NCBI GenBank assembly: GCA_902602105.1
Contig: CACKPP010000001.1
Coordinates: 1 to 64,000 of the forward strand
Reading direction: 5' to 3'
DNA: 64,000 nucleotides
Origin: an uncultured Pelagibacteraceae bacterium
Lineage (GTDB): Bacteria; Pseudomonadota; Alphaproteobacteria; Pelagibacterales; Pelagibacteraceae
Part shown: positions 35,161 to 45,151 of the stretch, piece after piece
Layout: each line of letters begins with the position of its first letter
How positions within the stretch are numbered: the first letter of the stretch is position 1
Program-made: the position numbers and the translations under genes
The notes under the pieces: generated by a model
Told to the model about the DNA's origin: nothing
Seen by the model: only the letters and a program-made list of their open reading frames with translations
Database searches by the model: none

Positions 35161-36489
35161 ATGAGTCGTAAAATTTTTATTAAAACTTTTGGTTGCCAGA
35201 TGAACGAATACGACTCTAATCGTATTTACGATACTGTTAAAAAAATTGGATATGATAAAACTAATAATTATGAAGAGGCAAATTGTTATTTATTAAATAC
35301 TTGTCATATAAGAGATAAAGCTAAAGAAAAAGTTTATCACGAAATTGGTAGAGTTAAAAAAATTTTTAGATCAAAGACTAAACCACTGGTTATTATTACT
35401 GGATGTGTAGCACAAGCAGAAAATCAAGAAATGCTTAAAAGAGAGCCTTATATAGACTTAGTAATAGGTCCACAATCTTATCATAAAATTAATGATACTA
35501 TTTTAAATCATATCGAAAAAAAGAAAAAAATTGAAGAAACAGAATTTGATCCTATTTCTAAATTTAATTATTTAAGTAAAATTAAAAATGAGTCTGGAAA
35601 AGTATCTTCTTATTTAACGATTCAAGAGGGTTGTGATAAATTTTGTCATTTTTGTGTGGTTCCTTATACAAGAGGACCTGAATACTCAAGACCTTTTAAA
35701 CAAATTTTAGAGGAAGCGAAATATTTAATAGATAAAGGAACAAAAGAAATAATCTTACTTGGTCAAAATGTTAATGCTTATAATAATGATGATCTTAGGC
35801 TGTCAAATTTAATATTAGAAATTGAAAAGCTCACTGGAGTAGAAAGAATTAGATATACAACATCTCATCCAAAAGATATGTCAGATGATTTGATAGAGGT
35901 TTATAAGTATTCAAAAAAATTAATGCCGTTAGTTCATTTACCTATTCAAAGTGGGTCTAATAAAATTTTGGACTTAATGAATAGAAAACATACTATCAAT
36001 GAATACTTTATGATATTCAATAAAATTAAGGAAATTAACCCAAATGTAGAGTTTTCTAGTGATTTTATCGTAGGTTACCCTGGAGAGGAAGAACAGGATT
36101 TTCTAGATACACTTAATCTTATTAAAAAAATTAAGTTTGTAAATTCATATTCATTTATATTTAGCCCTAGACCAGGAACAGTAGCTGCAGATTTAAAATT
36201 AATTGATAAAAAAATATCTATAGAGAGACTTGAAAAAATTCAAAAACAATTATTTGAAAATCAAATAGTTATGAACAAATCATTAGAAAACAAGATAATA
36301 AATGTTTTAGTTGAGAATTTAACAGAAGATAAATCACAAGCTTTTGGACGTTCGGAATATATGACATCTGTAATATTTAATGGTAAAAAAAAAGATATTG
36401 GAAAAATTGTTCCAGTACAAATTAAGCGTAGTAATAGAAGTACTTTATTTGGAGAAAAAATTAATAATTTAAATCAAAAGGTGGCTTAG
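35161..36489 (+). CDS. miaB: tRNA-2-methylthio-N6-isopentenyladenosine synthase MiaB
   Basis: Radical-SAM methylthiotransferase of A37. 442 residues: N-terminal UPF0004 domain with auxiliary-cluster Cys (KTFGCQMNEYDS Cys10, LLNTCHIRDKA, ITGCVAQAE), radical-SAM loop QEGCDKFCHFCVVPYTRG (C-x3-C-x2-C near 158), and a TRAM domain near 375-440. Needs two [4Fe-4S] clusters. Abuts fur and is followed by phoH after three bases: tsaB-fur-miaB-phoH-ybeY-lnt-metK reads as a single unit. Confidence 0.96.
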   Translation: MSRKIFIKTFGCQMNEYDSNRIYDTVKKIGYDKTNNYEEANCYLLNTCHIRDKAKEKVYHEIGRVKKIFRSKTKPLVIITGCVAQAENQEMLKREPYIDLVIGPQSYHKINDTILNHIEKKKKIEETEFDPISKFNYLSKIKNESGKVSSYLTIQEGCDKFCHFCVVPYTRGPEYSRPFKQILEEAKYLIDKGTKEIILLGQNVNAYNNDDLRLSNLILEIEKLTGVERIRYTTSHPKDMSDDLIEVYKYSKKLMPLVHLPIQSGSNKILDLMNRKHTINEYFMIFNKIKEINPNVEFSSDFIVGYPGEEEQDFLDTLNLIKKIKFVNSYSFIFSPRPGTVAADLKLIDKKISIERLEKIQKQLFENQIVMNKSLENKIINVLVENLTEDKSQAFGRSEYMTSVIFNGKKKDIGKIVPVQIKRSNRSTLFGEKINNLNQKVA

Positions 36490-36492
36490 TAA

Positions 36493-37488
36493 TTGAATAG
36501 TTTAATAGAAAAAAAAATTAGTTCATCTCTTAAGTTTGTATATTCAGAAAATAATGCTCTGAGTATTATTTTTCATGATAATGATTTATTAATGGGCATA
36601 GCTGGAGAGTTTAATAAAAATTTAAAAGAGTTAGAAAAAATAACAAAGTCTAATTTATATTCCAGAGGAAATTCTATATTGATCAAATCTAATCCCAAAA
36701 CAAATGAAATTGTAAAGAATGCAATTCAATTTTTAGTTAATCAATTTATAAATAATGGTAGTATTGAAAATAAAGACATAGTTTCATCAGTAGATAAATT
36801 TATGATTAATGAAAAAGTAAAAAACAACAATGTTACTGACATTATCAAAACTCCAAAAAAATCTATTATTCCAAGATCCGAGAAGCAAAAAGGTTACGTA
36901 AGAGCTTTAAGACAAAGTGACATTATTATTTCAGCTGGACCTGCCGGTACAGGTAAAACATTCTTAGCAGTAGCAGTAGGTCTCACAATGTTATTAGAAA
37001 AAAAAATAGAAAGAATAATATTATCCAGACCTGCAGTTGAAGCTGGTGAGCGTTTGGGTTTTTTACCAGGTGACATGAAAGAGAAAGTTGATCCTTATCT
37101 AAGACCATTATACGATTCTTTATATGATCTTTTTGATTTTGAAAAAATCCAGCGAATGATAGAAATTGGCGATATTGAAATTGCACCATTAGCTTTTATG
37201 AGAGGAAGAACATTGAAAAATTCATTTGCCATTTTAGATGAAGCTCAGAATGCTACTGATACACAGATTAAGATGTTCTTAACTCGAATAGGAGAAAATT
37301 CAAAAATAGTAGTTAATGGAGATCCAACCCAAATAGATTTACCCAATAAAAGTATGTCAGGCTTAGTCAGATCTAAAGAACTACTTGGCCATTTAAATGA
37401 AATTGCAGTTGTTGACTTTGATCATTCAGATGTTGTTCGTCACCCACTGGTATCTAAAATAGTTAAAGCTTATTCCAACAATGATTAA
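36493..37488 (+). CDS. phoH: PhoH-family ATPase
   Basis: 331-residue ATP-binding protein linked to RNA metabolism with YbeY. Walker A SAGPAGTGKTFLAVAV near 152, Walker B SFAILDEAQNATDTQIKMF near 245 and VVNGDPTQIDLP near 272. N-terminal small domain is typical of the PhoH-like (YbeZ) group. The start codon is TTG; no ATG lies near a plausible start. Overlaps ybeY by eight bases, the common phoH-ybeY pairing. Confidence 0.94.
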   Translation: MNSLIEKKISSSLKFVYSENNALSIIFHDNDLLMGIAGEFNKNLKELEKITKSNLYSRGNSILIKSNPKTNEIVKNAIQFLVNQFINNGSIENKDIVSSVDKFMINEKVKNNNVTDIIKTPKKSIIPRSEKQKGYVRALRQSDIIISAGPAGTGKTFLAVAVGLTMLLEKKIERIILSRPAVEAGERLGFLPGDMKEKVDPYLRPLYDSLYDLFDFEKIQRMIEIGDIEIAPLAFMRGRTLKNSFAILDEAQNATDTQIKMFLTRIGENSKIVVNGDPTQIDLPNKSMSGLVRSKELLGHLNEIAVVDFDHSDVVRHPLVSKIVKAYSNND

Positions 37489-37951
37489 AATTAATGTCTT
37501 CTCTGATGAGAAGGCTTGGTCTAAAAGACTTAAAAAAAAGGAGTTATTTTTTAAGAAAATTTGCAAAGCATTCCCTAAAAAATATAATTTTTCAAACAAA
37601 AAAATTTATCTTTCATTGTTGCTTTCAAACAATAAAAATATAAAAAAACTGAATAGCAATTTTAGAAACAAAAATAAAGCTACAGATATCTTATCATTTC
37701 CATTTGAAAAAAAAATAAAAGTTTCGAAACAAATTTATTTAGGAGATATCATAATAAGTTACAATTTTATTGATAGACCAAAAGCCCAAAAAATAAAATT
37801 CTTTAAAAAAAAATTAATTAAAATTTTTATTCACGGTTTTCTCCATCTATTAGGTTTTGACCATAAAAAATCTGAAAATTATAAAAAGATGTTAAAAGAA
37901 GAAAATCGAATATATCAATCAGTAATTTTAAAACTAAATAACATTGAATAA
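37481..37951 (+). CDS. ybeY: Endoribonuclease YbeY (rRNA maturation)
   Basis: Zinc-dependent RNase involved in 16S rRNA 3'-end processing. 156 residues with NFRNKNKATDILSFPFE and the zinc motif IHGFLHLLGFDHKK (H-G-x-L-H-L-x-G-x-D-H complete). The gene usually next, corC, is missing; lnt follows directly with an eight-base overlap. Confidence 0.95.
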   Translation: MIKINVFSDEKAWSKRLKKKELFFKKICKAFPKKYNFSNKKIYLSLLLSNNKNIKKLNSNFRNKNKATDILSFPFEKKIKVSKQIYLGDIIISYNFIDRPKAQKIKFFKKKLIKIFIHGFLHLLGFDHKKSENYKKMLKEENRIYQSVILKLNNIE

Positions 37952-39488
37952 AAAATTATACATTGAATTAATATTTTTAGTTATTTTAGGAATGGTAACT
38001 TCTTTAAGCCTACATCCATTTAATTATTTAGTTATTAACTTTTTAACATTTACTTCTTTTTTTTTATTTTTAATAAAAAAATCAAAACAACATAAAAATA
38101 TAAAACTTTTTTTTATTTATGGGTGGTTATTTGGTTTTGGTTATTTTGCATCCAATTTATATTGGATATCGATTTCTTTAACATTTGATGAAAATTATAG
38201 ATCTTTAATCCCGTTAACTGTAATTTTGATACCTGGATTTTTAGCTATTTTTTATGGATTAGTTTCTTATTTTTTTATAATTTTTAAACCAAAAAAAATT
38301 GTAAGTTCCTTTCTGACTTTTTCTCTAACATTTGGTATTTTAGAATTTGTTAGAGGCTCAATTTTAACTGGATTTCCCTGGAATTTAATAGCTTATAGTT
38401 TTTCCAAACACCTCGAATTTTTAAGTATTACTTCAATAATTGGCACATATGGATTTAATTTGTTTTGTATTTCTTTATTTACAAGTCCAGCCATATTTAT
38501 TTTAAAAGAGTCAAAAAAAGATTTAGTAATTTGTATTTTTTTTCTTATTTCTACTATATTTTTTTATATATATGGATCATCATATAAGGCGAAATTTAAT
38601 AAAGCAGAAAAAGAAATTTATGAATATAAGATAAGAGTTATTAGTTCTAATATTAGTCTTGATAGATTCTACTCAAATACAAACTCAGTTTCAGTGATCA
38701 AAGATTTAATCAAAATAAGCAATCCCAAAACTGATGAAAAAATTATTTTTATATGGCCAGAAGGCATTCTTCCAAATATTTCACAAAATCAATTAACTAA
38801 ATTTAAATGGTTATTTAATAAACACTTTAACAAAAATCATTTGTTAATTTTAGGAATTAACAGTCAATCTATAGAAAATGGATCTAAAAAATATTTTAAT
38901 TCGCTATCTGTTTACGATGATGGCTTAAATTTATTAAACTCTTATTCTAAAATTAAATTAGTACCATTTGGCGAATTTTTACCTTTTGAAGGTCTTTTGA
39001 AAAGTATTGGTTTAAATTCTTTAACTAACAATTATCAATCTTTCTCTAGTGGAAATCAAAGAAATATAATCACAATAAAAAAAAAAGATTTTCTTTTAAA
39101 AATTTTACCTCTTATCTGCTATGAAATAATTTATTCAGGTAAATTATTTGACAATCATGATTTTGATTTTATTGTTAATATTTCAGAAGATGGATGGTTT
39201 GGTAAATCAATCGGCCCAAAGCAACATTTTATTCATAGTATTATACGAGCAATAGAAAGTGGCAAATATGTACTTCGCTCAGCGAACAATGGAATTACAG
39301 CAATAATAAATCCATTAGGTCAGATTGAACAAAGAGTTAACTTTAACCAATCTGGTTATATTGATTTTAATGAGAACAGGAAAATACAACCAACAATATT
39401 TTCTAGATTTGGAAATAAAATTTTTGGATTATTAATTTTATTGTATATTTTTTTAATATTTTCATTTAATAGAATTAACAATGAGTAA
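37944..39488 (+). CDS. lnt: Apolipoprotein N-acyltransferase
   Basis: Adds the third acyl chain to lipoproteins in the inner membrane. 514 residues: about six N-terminal helices, a nitrilase-like periplasmic domain with the Glu-Lys-Cys triad (Glu in IWPEGILPN, Lys in [14 protein letters not shown], Cys in [10 protein letters not shown]), and a C-terminal helix. Starts with TTG, as phoH does. Clients in this window are LptE, the BON protein and the DUF3576 protein. Overlaps metK by eight bases. Confidence 0.94.
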   Translation: MNKKLYIELIFLVILGMVTSLSLHPFNYLVINFLTFTSFFLFLIKKSKQHKNIKLFFIYGWLFGFGYFASNLYWISISLTFDENYRSLIPLTVILIPGFLAIFYGLVSYFFIIFKPKKIVSSFLTFSLTFGILEFVRGSILTGFPWNLIAYSFSKHLEFLSITSIIGTYGFNLFCISLFTSPAIFILKESKKDLVICIFFLISTIFFYIYGSSYKAKFNKAEKEIYEYKIRVISSNISLDRFYSNTNSVSVIKDLIKISNPKTDEKIIFIWPEGILPNISQNQLTKFKWLFNKHFNKNHLLILGINSQSIENGSKKYFNSLSVYDDGLNLLNSYSKIKLVPFGEFLPFEGLLKSIGLNSLTNNYQSFSSGNQRNIITIKKKDFLLKILPLICYEIIYSGKLFDNHDFDFIVNISEDGWFGKSIGPKQHFIHSIIRAIESGKYVLRSANNGITAIINPLGQIEQRVNFNQSGYIDFNENRKIQPTIFSRFGNKIFGLLILLYIFLIFSFNRINNE

Positions 39489-40650
39489 TCTTAAAAATTT
39501 TCTTTTCACAAGTGAGTCAGTTTCCGAAGGTCATCCTGATAAAGTTTCAGATAGAATTTCAGATATGGTTGTTGATACTTATCTTTCTGGAGATCCATTT
39601 TCAAGAGTTGCATGTGAAACACTTACAACTACTAATAAAGTTGTCTTAGCTGGAGAAGTTCGAGGTCCTGAAATTAAAAAAGAAGATCTAATCGAAAAAG
39701 TAAGAAATTGTATTAAAGACATTGGTTATGATCAAGAAGGCTTTACATGGAAAGAAGCAACAAATATTGAAAGTCATTTGCACTCACAATCAGCAGATAT
39801 TGCAATGGGTGTGGATTCTTCAGGAAATAAAGATGAAGGAGCAGGTGACCAAGGTATTATGTTTGGATATGCGTGTAATGAAACAGATGTGTTAATGCCT
39901 GCACCTATTCATTATTCACATAAAATTTTAAGATTAATGGCTGAGGATAGAAAGTCAGGCAAATTAAAAAACATTGAACCAGACTCAAAAAGTCAAGTTA
40001 CATTTGAGTATATAGATGGTAAACCATCTAGAGTAAAATCTGTAGTAATATCATCTCAACATTCCGCAGGTGTAAATCAATCACAAGTAAGAGATTTATT
40101 AAGACCTTATATGTTAAAATCTATTCCTAAAAACTTTCTTGAAAATTTTAATGAAGATGAATTTTATGTTAACCCTACTGGAAATTTTGTTATTGGTGGT
40201 CCAGATGGAGATTGTGGATTGACAGGAAGAAAAATTATAGTTGATACTTATGGCGGTGCTGCACCACATGGAGGTGGGGCATTTTCAGGTAAAGATCCAA
40301 CTAAAGTTGATAGATCTGCCGCTTATGCTGCAAGATATATTGCCAAAAATGTTGTTTCCTCAAAAATTGCTGACAAATGTTTAATTCAGTTAGCTTATGC
40401 TATTGGTGTATCAAAGCCGTTATCAATTTATATTGATTTATTTGATAATGATTTAGATAAAAATAAATTTGTTATAGAAAAAATAAAAGAAAACTTTGAT
40501 CTTAGCCCTAGAGGAATTAGAGAAATGTTAAGTTTAAATAAACCTATATATGAAAAAACAGCTTCTTATGGTCACTTTGGAAGAATGCCAGAAGATAATG
40601 GATCATTTTCATGGGAAAAAACTGATAAAATAAACGTTTTTTCTAAATAG
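39481..40650 (+). CDS. metK: S-adenosylmethionine synthetase
   Basis: Makes SAM from methionine and ATP. 389 residues with [32 protein letters not shown] (the ATP/Met loop), [24 protein letters not shown] and [19 protein letters not shown]. Complete. There is no leader long enough for a riboswitch, because it begins inside lnt. SAM feeds rsmG, rsmI, miaB and ubiE nearby. Followed by a gap of 97 bases holding a promoter and terminator hairpin before nusA. Confidence 0.97.
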   Translation: MSNLKNFLFTSESVSEGHPDKVSDRISDMVVDTYLSGDPFSRVACETLTTTNKVVLAGEVRGPEIKKEDLIEKVRNCIKDIGYDQEGFTWKEATNIESHLHSQSADIAMGVDSSGNKDEGAGDQGIMFGYACNETDVLMPAPIHYSHKILRLMAEDRKSGKLKNIEPDSKSQVTFEYIDGKPSRVKSVVISSQHSAGVNQSQVRDLLRPYMLKSIPKNFLENFNEDEFYVNPTGNFVIGGPDGDCGLTGRKIIVDTYGGAAPHGGGAFSGKDPTKVDRSAAYAARYIAKNVVSSKIADKCLIQLAYAIGVSKPLSIYIDLFDNDLDKNKFVIEKIKENFDLSPRGIREMLSLNKPIYEKTASYGHFGRMPEDNGSFSWEKTDKINVFSK

Positions 40651-40656
40651 TTTCTG

Positions 40657-40684
40657 TTGAATTAAAAATAAACTTTATTATATT
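40657..40684 (+). promoter_or_regulatory. Candidate sigma70-type promoter of nusA
   Basis: TTGAAT (40657-40662), a 16-base spacer, TATATT (40679-40684), immediately after the metK stop. Start near 40691. It is identical in hexamers and spacing to the candidate rho promoter. Confidence 0.45.
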
Positions 40685-40706
40685 GCATTTACATTATTGA
40701 ATTTAC

Positions 40707-40734
40707 AAAAATGGGCTTTAGCCCATTTTTTTTT
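40707..40734 (+). terminator. Intrinsic terminator / attenuator in the nusA leader
   Basis: AAAAATGGGC-TTTA-GCCCATTTTT: a perfect 10-bp stem with a 4-base loop and a T-run of nine in total. It ends only 13 bases before the nusA ATG, with the GGAG ribosome site (40735-40738) directly after the T-run. No promoter fits between the T-run and the gene, so nusA RNA must read through it: it either ends metK transcripts leakily or works as an attenuator. Confidence 0.85.
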
Positions 40735-40747
40735 GGAGCAGATAAAG

Positions 40748-42301
40748 ATGTTAAACAAAAGAGCAGATAAACTTGAATTATTAAGAATAGCTGAGGCAGT
40801 AGCTTTGGAAAAATCTATTGATAAAGAGCTTATAATTAGTTCTATGGAAACAGGTATTGCAAAAGCGGCAAAATCAAAATTTGGCCAAGACAATGAAATT
40901 AAAGTTTTAATTGATAGAGATAGTGGTGATATCGAAATTTTTAGAAAACTGGTTATTTCTGAAAATCCTGAAAACTCTAATACACAAATAAAATTTGAAG
41001 ATGCGGTAAATTTAAATGAGATTAATAAAGATAAAAAAATTGGTGATGAAATACTTCAGCCCTTGCCCTCTTTTGATTTTGGAAGAATTGCTGCACAAAC
41101 AGCTAAACAAGTTATTAACTCAAATGTAAGGGAAGCAGAACGTGAGAGGCAATTTAATGATTTTGTTGATAAAAAAGATACAATTTTAAGTGGTATTGTA
41201 AAGAGATTAGAATTTGGAAATGTAATTGTTGATTTAGGAAGAACAGAAGCAATTATTCAAAAAAATGAGCTTATCCCTAGAGAAAATATTAAAGCTGGCG
41301 ATAGAATAAAAGCTTATTGTAATGATGTTAGAAGAGAGCAAAGAGGGCAACAAATTTTCTTATCCAGAGCACACCCAAAATTTATGGAAAAACTTTTTAT
41401 TCAAGAAGTGCCAGAAATTTATGATGGTTTAATTGAGATAAAGTCTTCTTCAAGAGACCCTGGTAGTAGAGCAAAAATTTGTGTAAAGGCAGTTGATACC
41501 TCGCTTGATCCAGTTGGGGCTTGTGTTGGTATGAGAGGTTCTAGAGTTCAGGCAGTAGTTAATGAGCTTCAAGGTGAAAAAATCGATATTGTTAATTGGT
41601 CAGAGGATCCTGCTATTCTAGTTTCTAATGCTTTGTCACCCGCAGAAGTTCAAAGAGTAAATGTTGATACTGAAAGAAAGAAATTAGACGTAATACTTAC
41701 AGAAGAAAACTTAAGTAAAGCAATAGGTAGAAGAGGACAGAATGTCAGACTTGCTACCAAACTTTTAAATTATGAAATTAATATAATGACTGATCAAGAA
41801 GACTCTGAGAGAAGACAGCTTGAGTTTAAAGAAAAAACAGAAAATTTTGTTAAAAATTTAGAATTAGATGAAACTTTAGGTCAATTGTTAGTTGCAGAAG
41901 GGTTTTCCACAATTGACGATATTAAGGATACTTCAGCAGAAAATTTGACTAAAATAGAGGGAATAGAGGAGGATACAGCTAAAGCATTAATTGAAAGAGC
42001 TAAAGAATTTTATGTAAAAGACCAAGAGGATATTTCACAAAGAATAAAAGATTTAGGACTTGAGAGTGCATTGATTGATCTGAAAGGTTTGACACCTGGA
42101 ATGTTAATGACTTTAGGGGAACAAAAAATTTTAAAGTTAGAAGATTTTGCAGATTTAGCTTCAGATGAGCTAACAGGGGGATATGATATTATTAAAGGAG
42201 AAAGAGTAAAAATTCATGGTTATTTGGAGGAGTTTGCATTATCAAAAGAAGAAGCAGATGAATTAATTATGTCAGCAAGAAACATTATATATAAAGATTG
42301 A
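40748..42301 (+). CDS. nusA: Transcription termination/antitermination protein NusA
   Basis: RNA polymerase-binding factor that promotes pausing and hairpin termination. 517 residues from MLNKRADKLELL: N-terminal domain, S1 domain (ILSGIVKRLEFGNVIVDLGRTEAII near 140), KH1 and KH2 (GACVGMRGSRVQAVVNEL and LSKAIGRRGQNVRLATKLL) and two C-terminal helix-hairpin-helix modules. I reject the longer frame to 40697, as it would run through the terminator hairpin, and this ATG has GGAG nine bases before. Neither rimP upstream nor ylxR downstream is present. Confidence 0.96.
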   Translation: MLNKRADKLELLRIAEAVALEKSIDKELIISSMETGIAKAAKSKFGQDNEIKVLIDRDSGDIEIFRKLVISENPENSNTQIKFEDAVNLNEINKDKKIGDEILQPLPSFDFGRIAAQTAKQVINSNVREAERERQFNDFVDKKDTILSGIVKRLEFGNVIVDLGRTEAIIQKNELIPRENIKAGDRIKAYCNDVRREQRGQQIFLSRAHPKFMEKLFIQEVPEIYDGLIEIKSSSRDPGSRAKICVKAVDTSLDPVGACVGMRGSRVQAVVNELQGEKIDIVNWSEDPAILVSNALSPAEVQRVNVDTERKKLDVILTEENLSKAIGRRGQNVRLATKLLNYEINIMTDQEDSERRQLEFKEKTENFVKNLELDETLGQLLVAEGFSTIDDIKDTSAENLTKIEGIEEDTAKALIERAKEFYVKDQEDISQRIKDLGLESALIDLKGLTPGMLMTLGEQKILKLEDFADLASDELTGGYDIIKGERVKIHGYLEEFALSKEEADELIMSARNIIYKD

Positions 42302-42311
42302 GGGATGAGAA

Positions 42312-44522
42312 ATGGAAAACAAAAAAACAAAGCTTACAATTTCTGGAAGTCCCAAGAAATCATTTAAAAATTTTGATAGTTCAAAAACTCAAGGAAAAAA
42401 AACTGTAGTTATAGAAAAACAGTCTAGCAGAACTTTAAAAAGAACTAGTTTCAGTAAGCCTTTTGGATCTAAAACATCTTCTGATTTTAAAAAAGGTGTG
42501 CCTTTTAAATCAAGTAGTTCAAAAATTCCACCAATTACAAGTGATTTTGAAAGACGAAAATTAGCTGAACAAAGAGCAACAAAAAGATTAAAGGAAGATA
42601 TTGATAATAAAAATAAAAAAACAAAATCTACTACAAAAAAAAGAGAATTGAAGCTCACAGTCTCAAGAGCTTTGAGCGATGAAATAGAAACTAAACAAAG
42701 AAGCTTGGCATCTGTAAAAAGAGCAAGGCAAAAAGAGCTTAAGAATATAAATAAAGAAGACAATAATGAGAATTTAAAACCAATTAAAAGAGACATTAAT
42801 ATACCTGAAGCAATAACAGTCAGAGAACTTGCTAATAGAATGGCTGAGCAATCAAGCAATGTTATTAAATTTTTATTTGGTATGGGGGTAACGGTTACTA
42901 TTAATCAAACATTAGCAGCTGATACCGCTGAGTATTTAGTAAAAGAATTTGGTCACAATCCAATACGTGAGGAAAAAGCAGAGGAAATAATTCAAAAAAT
43001 AAAAGCTTCAAGAACAGAGAATTTAAAGAATAGACCTCCTATAGTTACAGTAATGGGCCATGTTGATCATGGTAAAACTTCAGTTTTAGACACTTTAAGA
43101 AGTTCAAATGTTGTTTCAGGAGAATTTGGCGGCATTACTCAACATATTGGTGCTTATCAAATTGAAACACAAACAAGCAAATTAACTTTTATAGATACTC
43201 CAGGTCATGCAGCGTTTACAGAAATGAGGGCAAGAGGATCGAAACTAACCGACATAGTAGTACTAGTAATAGCTGCTGATGATGGAGTTAAACCTCAAAC
43301 AATAGAGTCCATCAAACATGCTAAAGCAGCAAATGTTCCTATAGTAGTTGCAATAAATAAGTGCGATTTACCCGAAGCAGATCCCCAAAAAATTAAAAAT
43401 CAATTATTAGAATATGAATTAATTGCAGAGGATTTGTCTGGAGATACTCTAATGGTTGAAGTTTCGACTAAAACAAAAAAGAATTTAGATAAATTAGTAG
43501 AGTCAATAAGTCTTCAAGCTGAAATATTAGATTTAAAAACAGATTTTGAGTCTAAAGCTACAGGTATTGTTTTAGAGTCTAAAATTGATGTTGGTAGAGG
43601 ACCAGTTGCATCAATAATTGTTACCACTGGGACTTTAAAAAAAGGAGATTTTTTTGTAAGTGGATTAAGATGGGGAAAAGTTAGAGCAATCATTAACGAT
43701 CAAGGAAAAAATATTAATGAGGCCTCACCATCATCACCAGTAGAAATTTTAGGAATTAATGGTGCTGCAAAAGCTGGGGACGATTTTATTGTTGTTGATA
43801 ATGAAAAAGAAGCAAAAACTTTAAGTGAAAATAGAGCTGAAGAAAACAAAGGTGTAAAAAATCCTTTAACATTTGCAACTCAAGACTCAGCATTTTCAGA
43901 CAAATCAACAGAAGAATTAAACTTAATTATTAAATCAGATGTTCATGGATCGTCAGAGGCGATTAAAAGTGCTATTAGCCAAATTAAGCATGATGAGGTA
44001 AAACCAAAAATAATTTTAGCAGATATTGGCATGGTTACTGAAACAGATGTAACTTTAGCTAAAGCATCTAACGCTGTTTTAGTAGCATTTAATGTCAAAC
44101 CAAGTAAAGAAGCAAAAAAACTTGCTGAAAAAGAAAATATAAAAATTTCTTCATATAATATAATTTATGAAGTTTTAGATTTTATTAAAAAGAGAATGTC
44201 AGGATTGCTTACACCAGATGTTAAAGAAACTATTACAGGAGCTGCTCAAATATTAGAAATATTTAAAGTTTCTGGTGCTGGAAAAGTTGCTGGTTCAAAA
44301 GTGACTGAAGGTGAAATTACAAGTGTTTCAGAAGTGAGAATAATTAGAGATGGTGCAATTATCTATACAGGTAAAGTGGGAACGCTTTTTAGGGAAAAAA
44401 ATCAAGTAAAACAGGTAACAAATGGTCAGGAATGTGGAATTACAGTTAAAGATTACATGGATTTCCAAAAAAATGACACAATAGAAGCATTTAGTACCGT
44501 CTCAACAGAAAGATCAATCTAA
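42312..44522 (+). CDS. infB: Translation initiation factor IF-2
   Basis: GTPase that places initiator tRNA. 736 residues: a Lys/Ser-rich N-terminal extension (about 1-150), IF2_N domain (ITVRELANRMAEQSSNVIKFLFGMGV near 165), G domain with VTVMGHVDHGKTSVLD near 243, DTPGHAAF near 295 and NKCD near 348, then domains II-IV. Complete. GAGGGA lies ahead of the start. Shares its stop with the first base of rbfA. Confidence 0.97.
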   Translation: MENKKTKLTISGSPKKSFKNFDSSKTQGKKTVVIEKQSSRTLKRTSFSKPFGSKTSSDFKKGVPFKSSSSKIPPITSDFERRKLAEQRATKRLKEDIDNKNKKTKSTTKKRELKLTVSRALSDEIETKQRSLASVKRARQKELKNINKEDNNENLKPIKRDINIPEAITVRELANRMAEQSSNVIKFLFGMGVTVTINQTLAADTAEYLVKEFGHNPIREEKAEEIIQKIKASRTENLKNRPPIVTVMGHVDHGKTSVLDTLRSSNVVSGEFGGITQHIGAYQIETQTSKLTFIDTPGHAAFTEMRARGSKLTDIVVLVIAADDGVKPQTIESIKHAKAANVPIVVAINKCDLPEADPQKIKNQLLEYELIAEDLSGDTLMVEVSTKTKKNLDKLVESISLQAEILDLKTDFESKATGIVLESKIDVGRGPVASIIVTTGTLKKGDFFVSGLRWGKVRAIINDQGKNINEASPSSPVEILGINGAAKAGDDFIVVDNEKEAKTLSENRAEENKGVKNPLTFATQDSAFSDKSTEELNLIIKSDVHGSSEAIKSAISQIKHDEVKPKIILADIGMVTETDVTLAKASNAVLVAFNVKPSKEAKKLAEKENIKISSYNIIYEVLDFIKKRMSGLLTPDVKETITGAAQILEIFKVSGAGKVAGSKVTEGEITSVSEVRIIRDGAIIYTGKVGTLFREKNQVKQVTNGQECGITVKDYMDFQKNDTIEAFSTVSTERSI

Positions 44523-44890
44523 TGGCGGATAGAATAGGAAAACCAGTATCTCAAAGACAATTAAGAGTTGGAGAAATGATTAAACAGTCTTTAAGCATGA
44601 TTTTTATTAGAAATGAGGCTAAAGTCCCAAATTTAGAAACCAACAATATAACTGTTACTGAAGTAAAAATGAGTCAAGATTTAAAAATTGCTAAGGCATA
44701 CGTACTTCCTTTAGGCGGTAAAGATGCAGAAGAAATTATTCAAATTTTAAAGAAATATTCATTTTTAATTAGAAAAATACTATCACAAAAAGTGACTATG
44801 AAATTTTTACCAAAATTACTTTTTAAAAAAGATGACTCATTTGAATATGCTGAAAAAATAGAAAATTTAATAAAACAAACAAATAAATAG
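44522..44890 (+). CDS. rbfA: 30S ribosome-binding factor A
   Basis: Cold-shock and 16S maturation factor, 122 residues with SQRQLRVGEMIKQSLSMIF, VPNLETNNITVTEVKMSQDLKIAKAYV-type KH core and LRKILSQKVTMKFLPKLLFKKDDSFEYAEKI at the end, all family-typical. Overlaps infB by one base. truB, normally next, is not here; rpsO follows after 12 bases. Confidence 0.94.
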   Translation: MADRIGKPVSQRQLRVGEMIKQSLSMIFIRNEAKVPNLETNNITVTEVKMSQDLKIAKAYVLPLGGKDAEEIIQILKKYSFLIRKILSQKVTMKFLPKLLFKKDDSFEYAEKIENLIKQTNK

Positions 44891-44902
44891 GAAAGACAAG
44901 AT

Positions 44903-45151
44903 ATGAATAAAAAAGCACTAGAGTTAGCAATTCATGAAAAGGACACTGGATCTTCAGAAATTCAGATTGCTTTGTTAACTGACAAAATTGAATCTCTCTC
45001 TAAACATATTAAACAATTTAAAAAAGATAAACACTCATCTGTTGGATTGTTGAGAGCGGTAAATAGAAGGAAGAAATTGTTAGAATACCTTAAAAAGAAT
45101 AAAGTGGATTCTTACAAAAATGTACTGTCAAAATTGAATTTAAGAAAATAA
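44903..45151 (+). CDS. rpsO: 30S ribosomal protein S15
   Basis: 82 residues, a few shorter than the usual 88-89 because the N-terminus is trimmed by about seven residues. Family core DTGSSEIQIALLTDKI, the loop KKDKHSSVGLLRAVNRRKKLL with the rRNA-binding His/Ser, and LKLNLRK-like tail are complete. Precedes pnp, as in most bacteria. Confidence 0.96.
   Translation: MNKKALELAIHEKDTGSSEIQIALLTDKIESLSKHIKQFKKDKHSSVGLLRAVNRRKKLLEYLKKNKVDSYKNVLSKLNLRK

Noticed and set aside
39481..39490. SAM riboswitch before metK
   Set aside because: metK begins inside lnt, so there is no leader to fold.
40697..40747. N-terminal extension of NusA
   Set aside because: The 17 extra residues encode the terminator stem; the internal ATG has GGAG at good distance and the family N-terminus.
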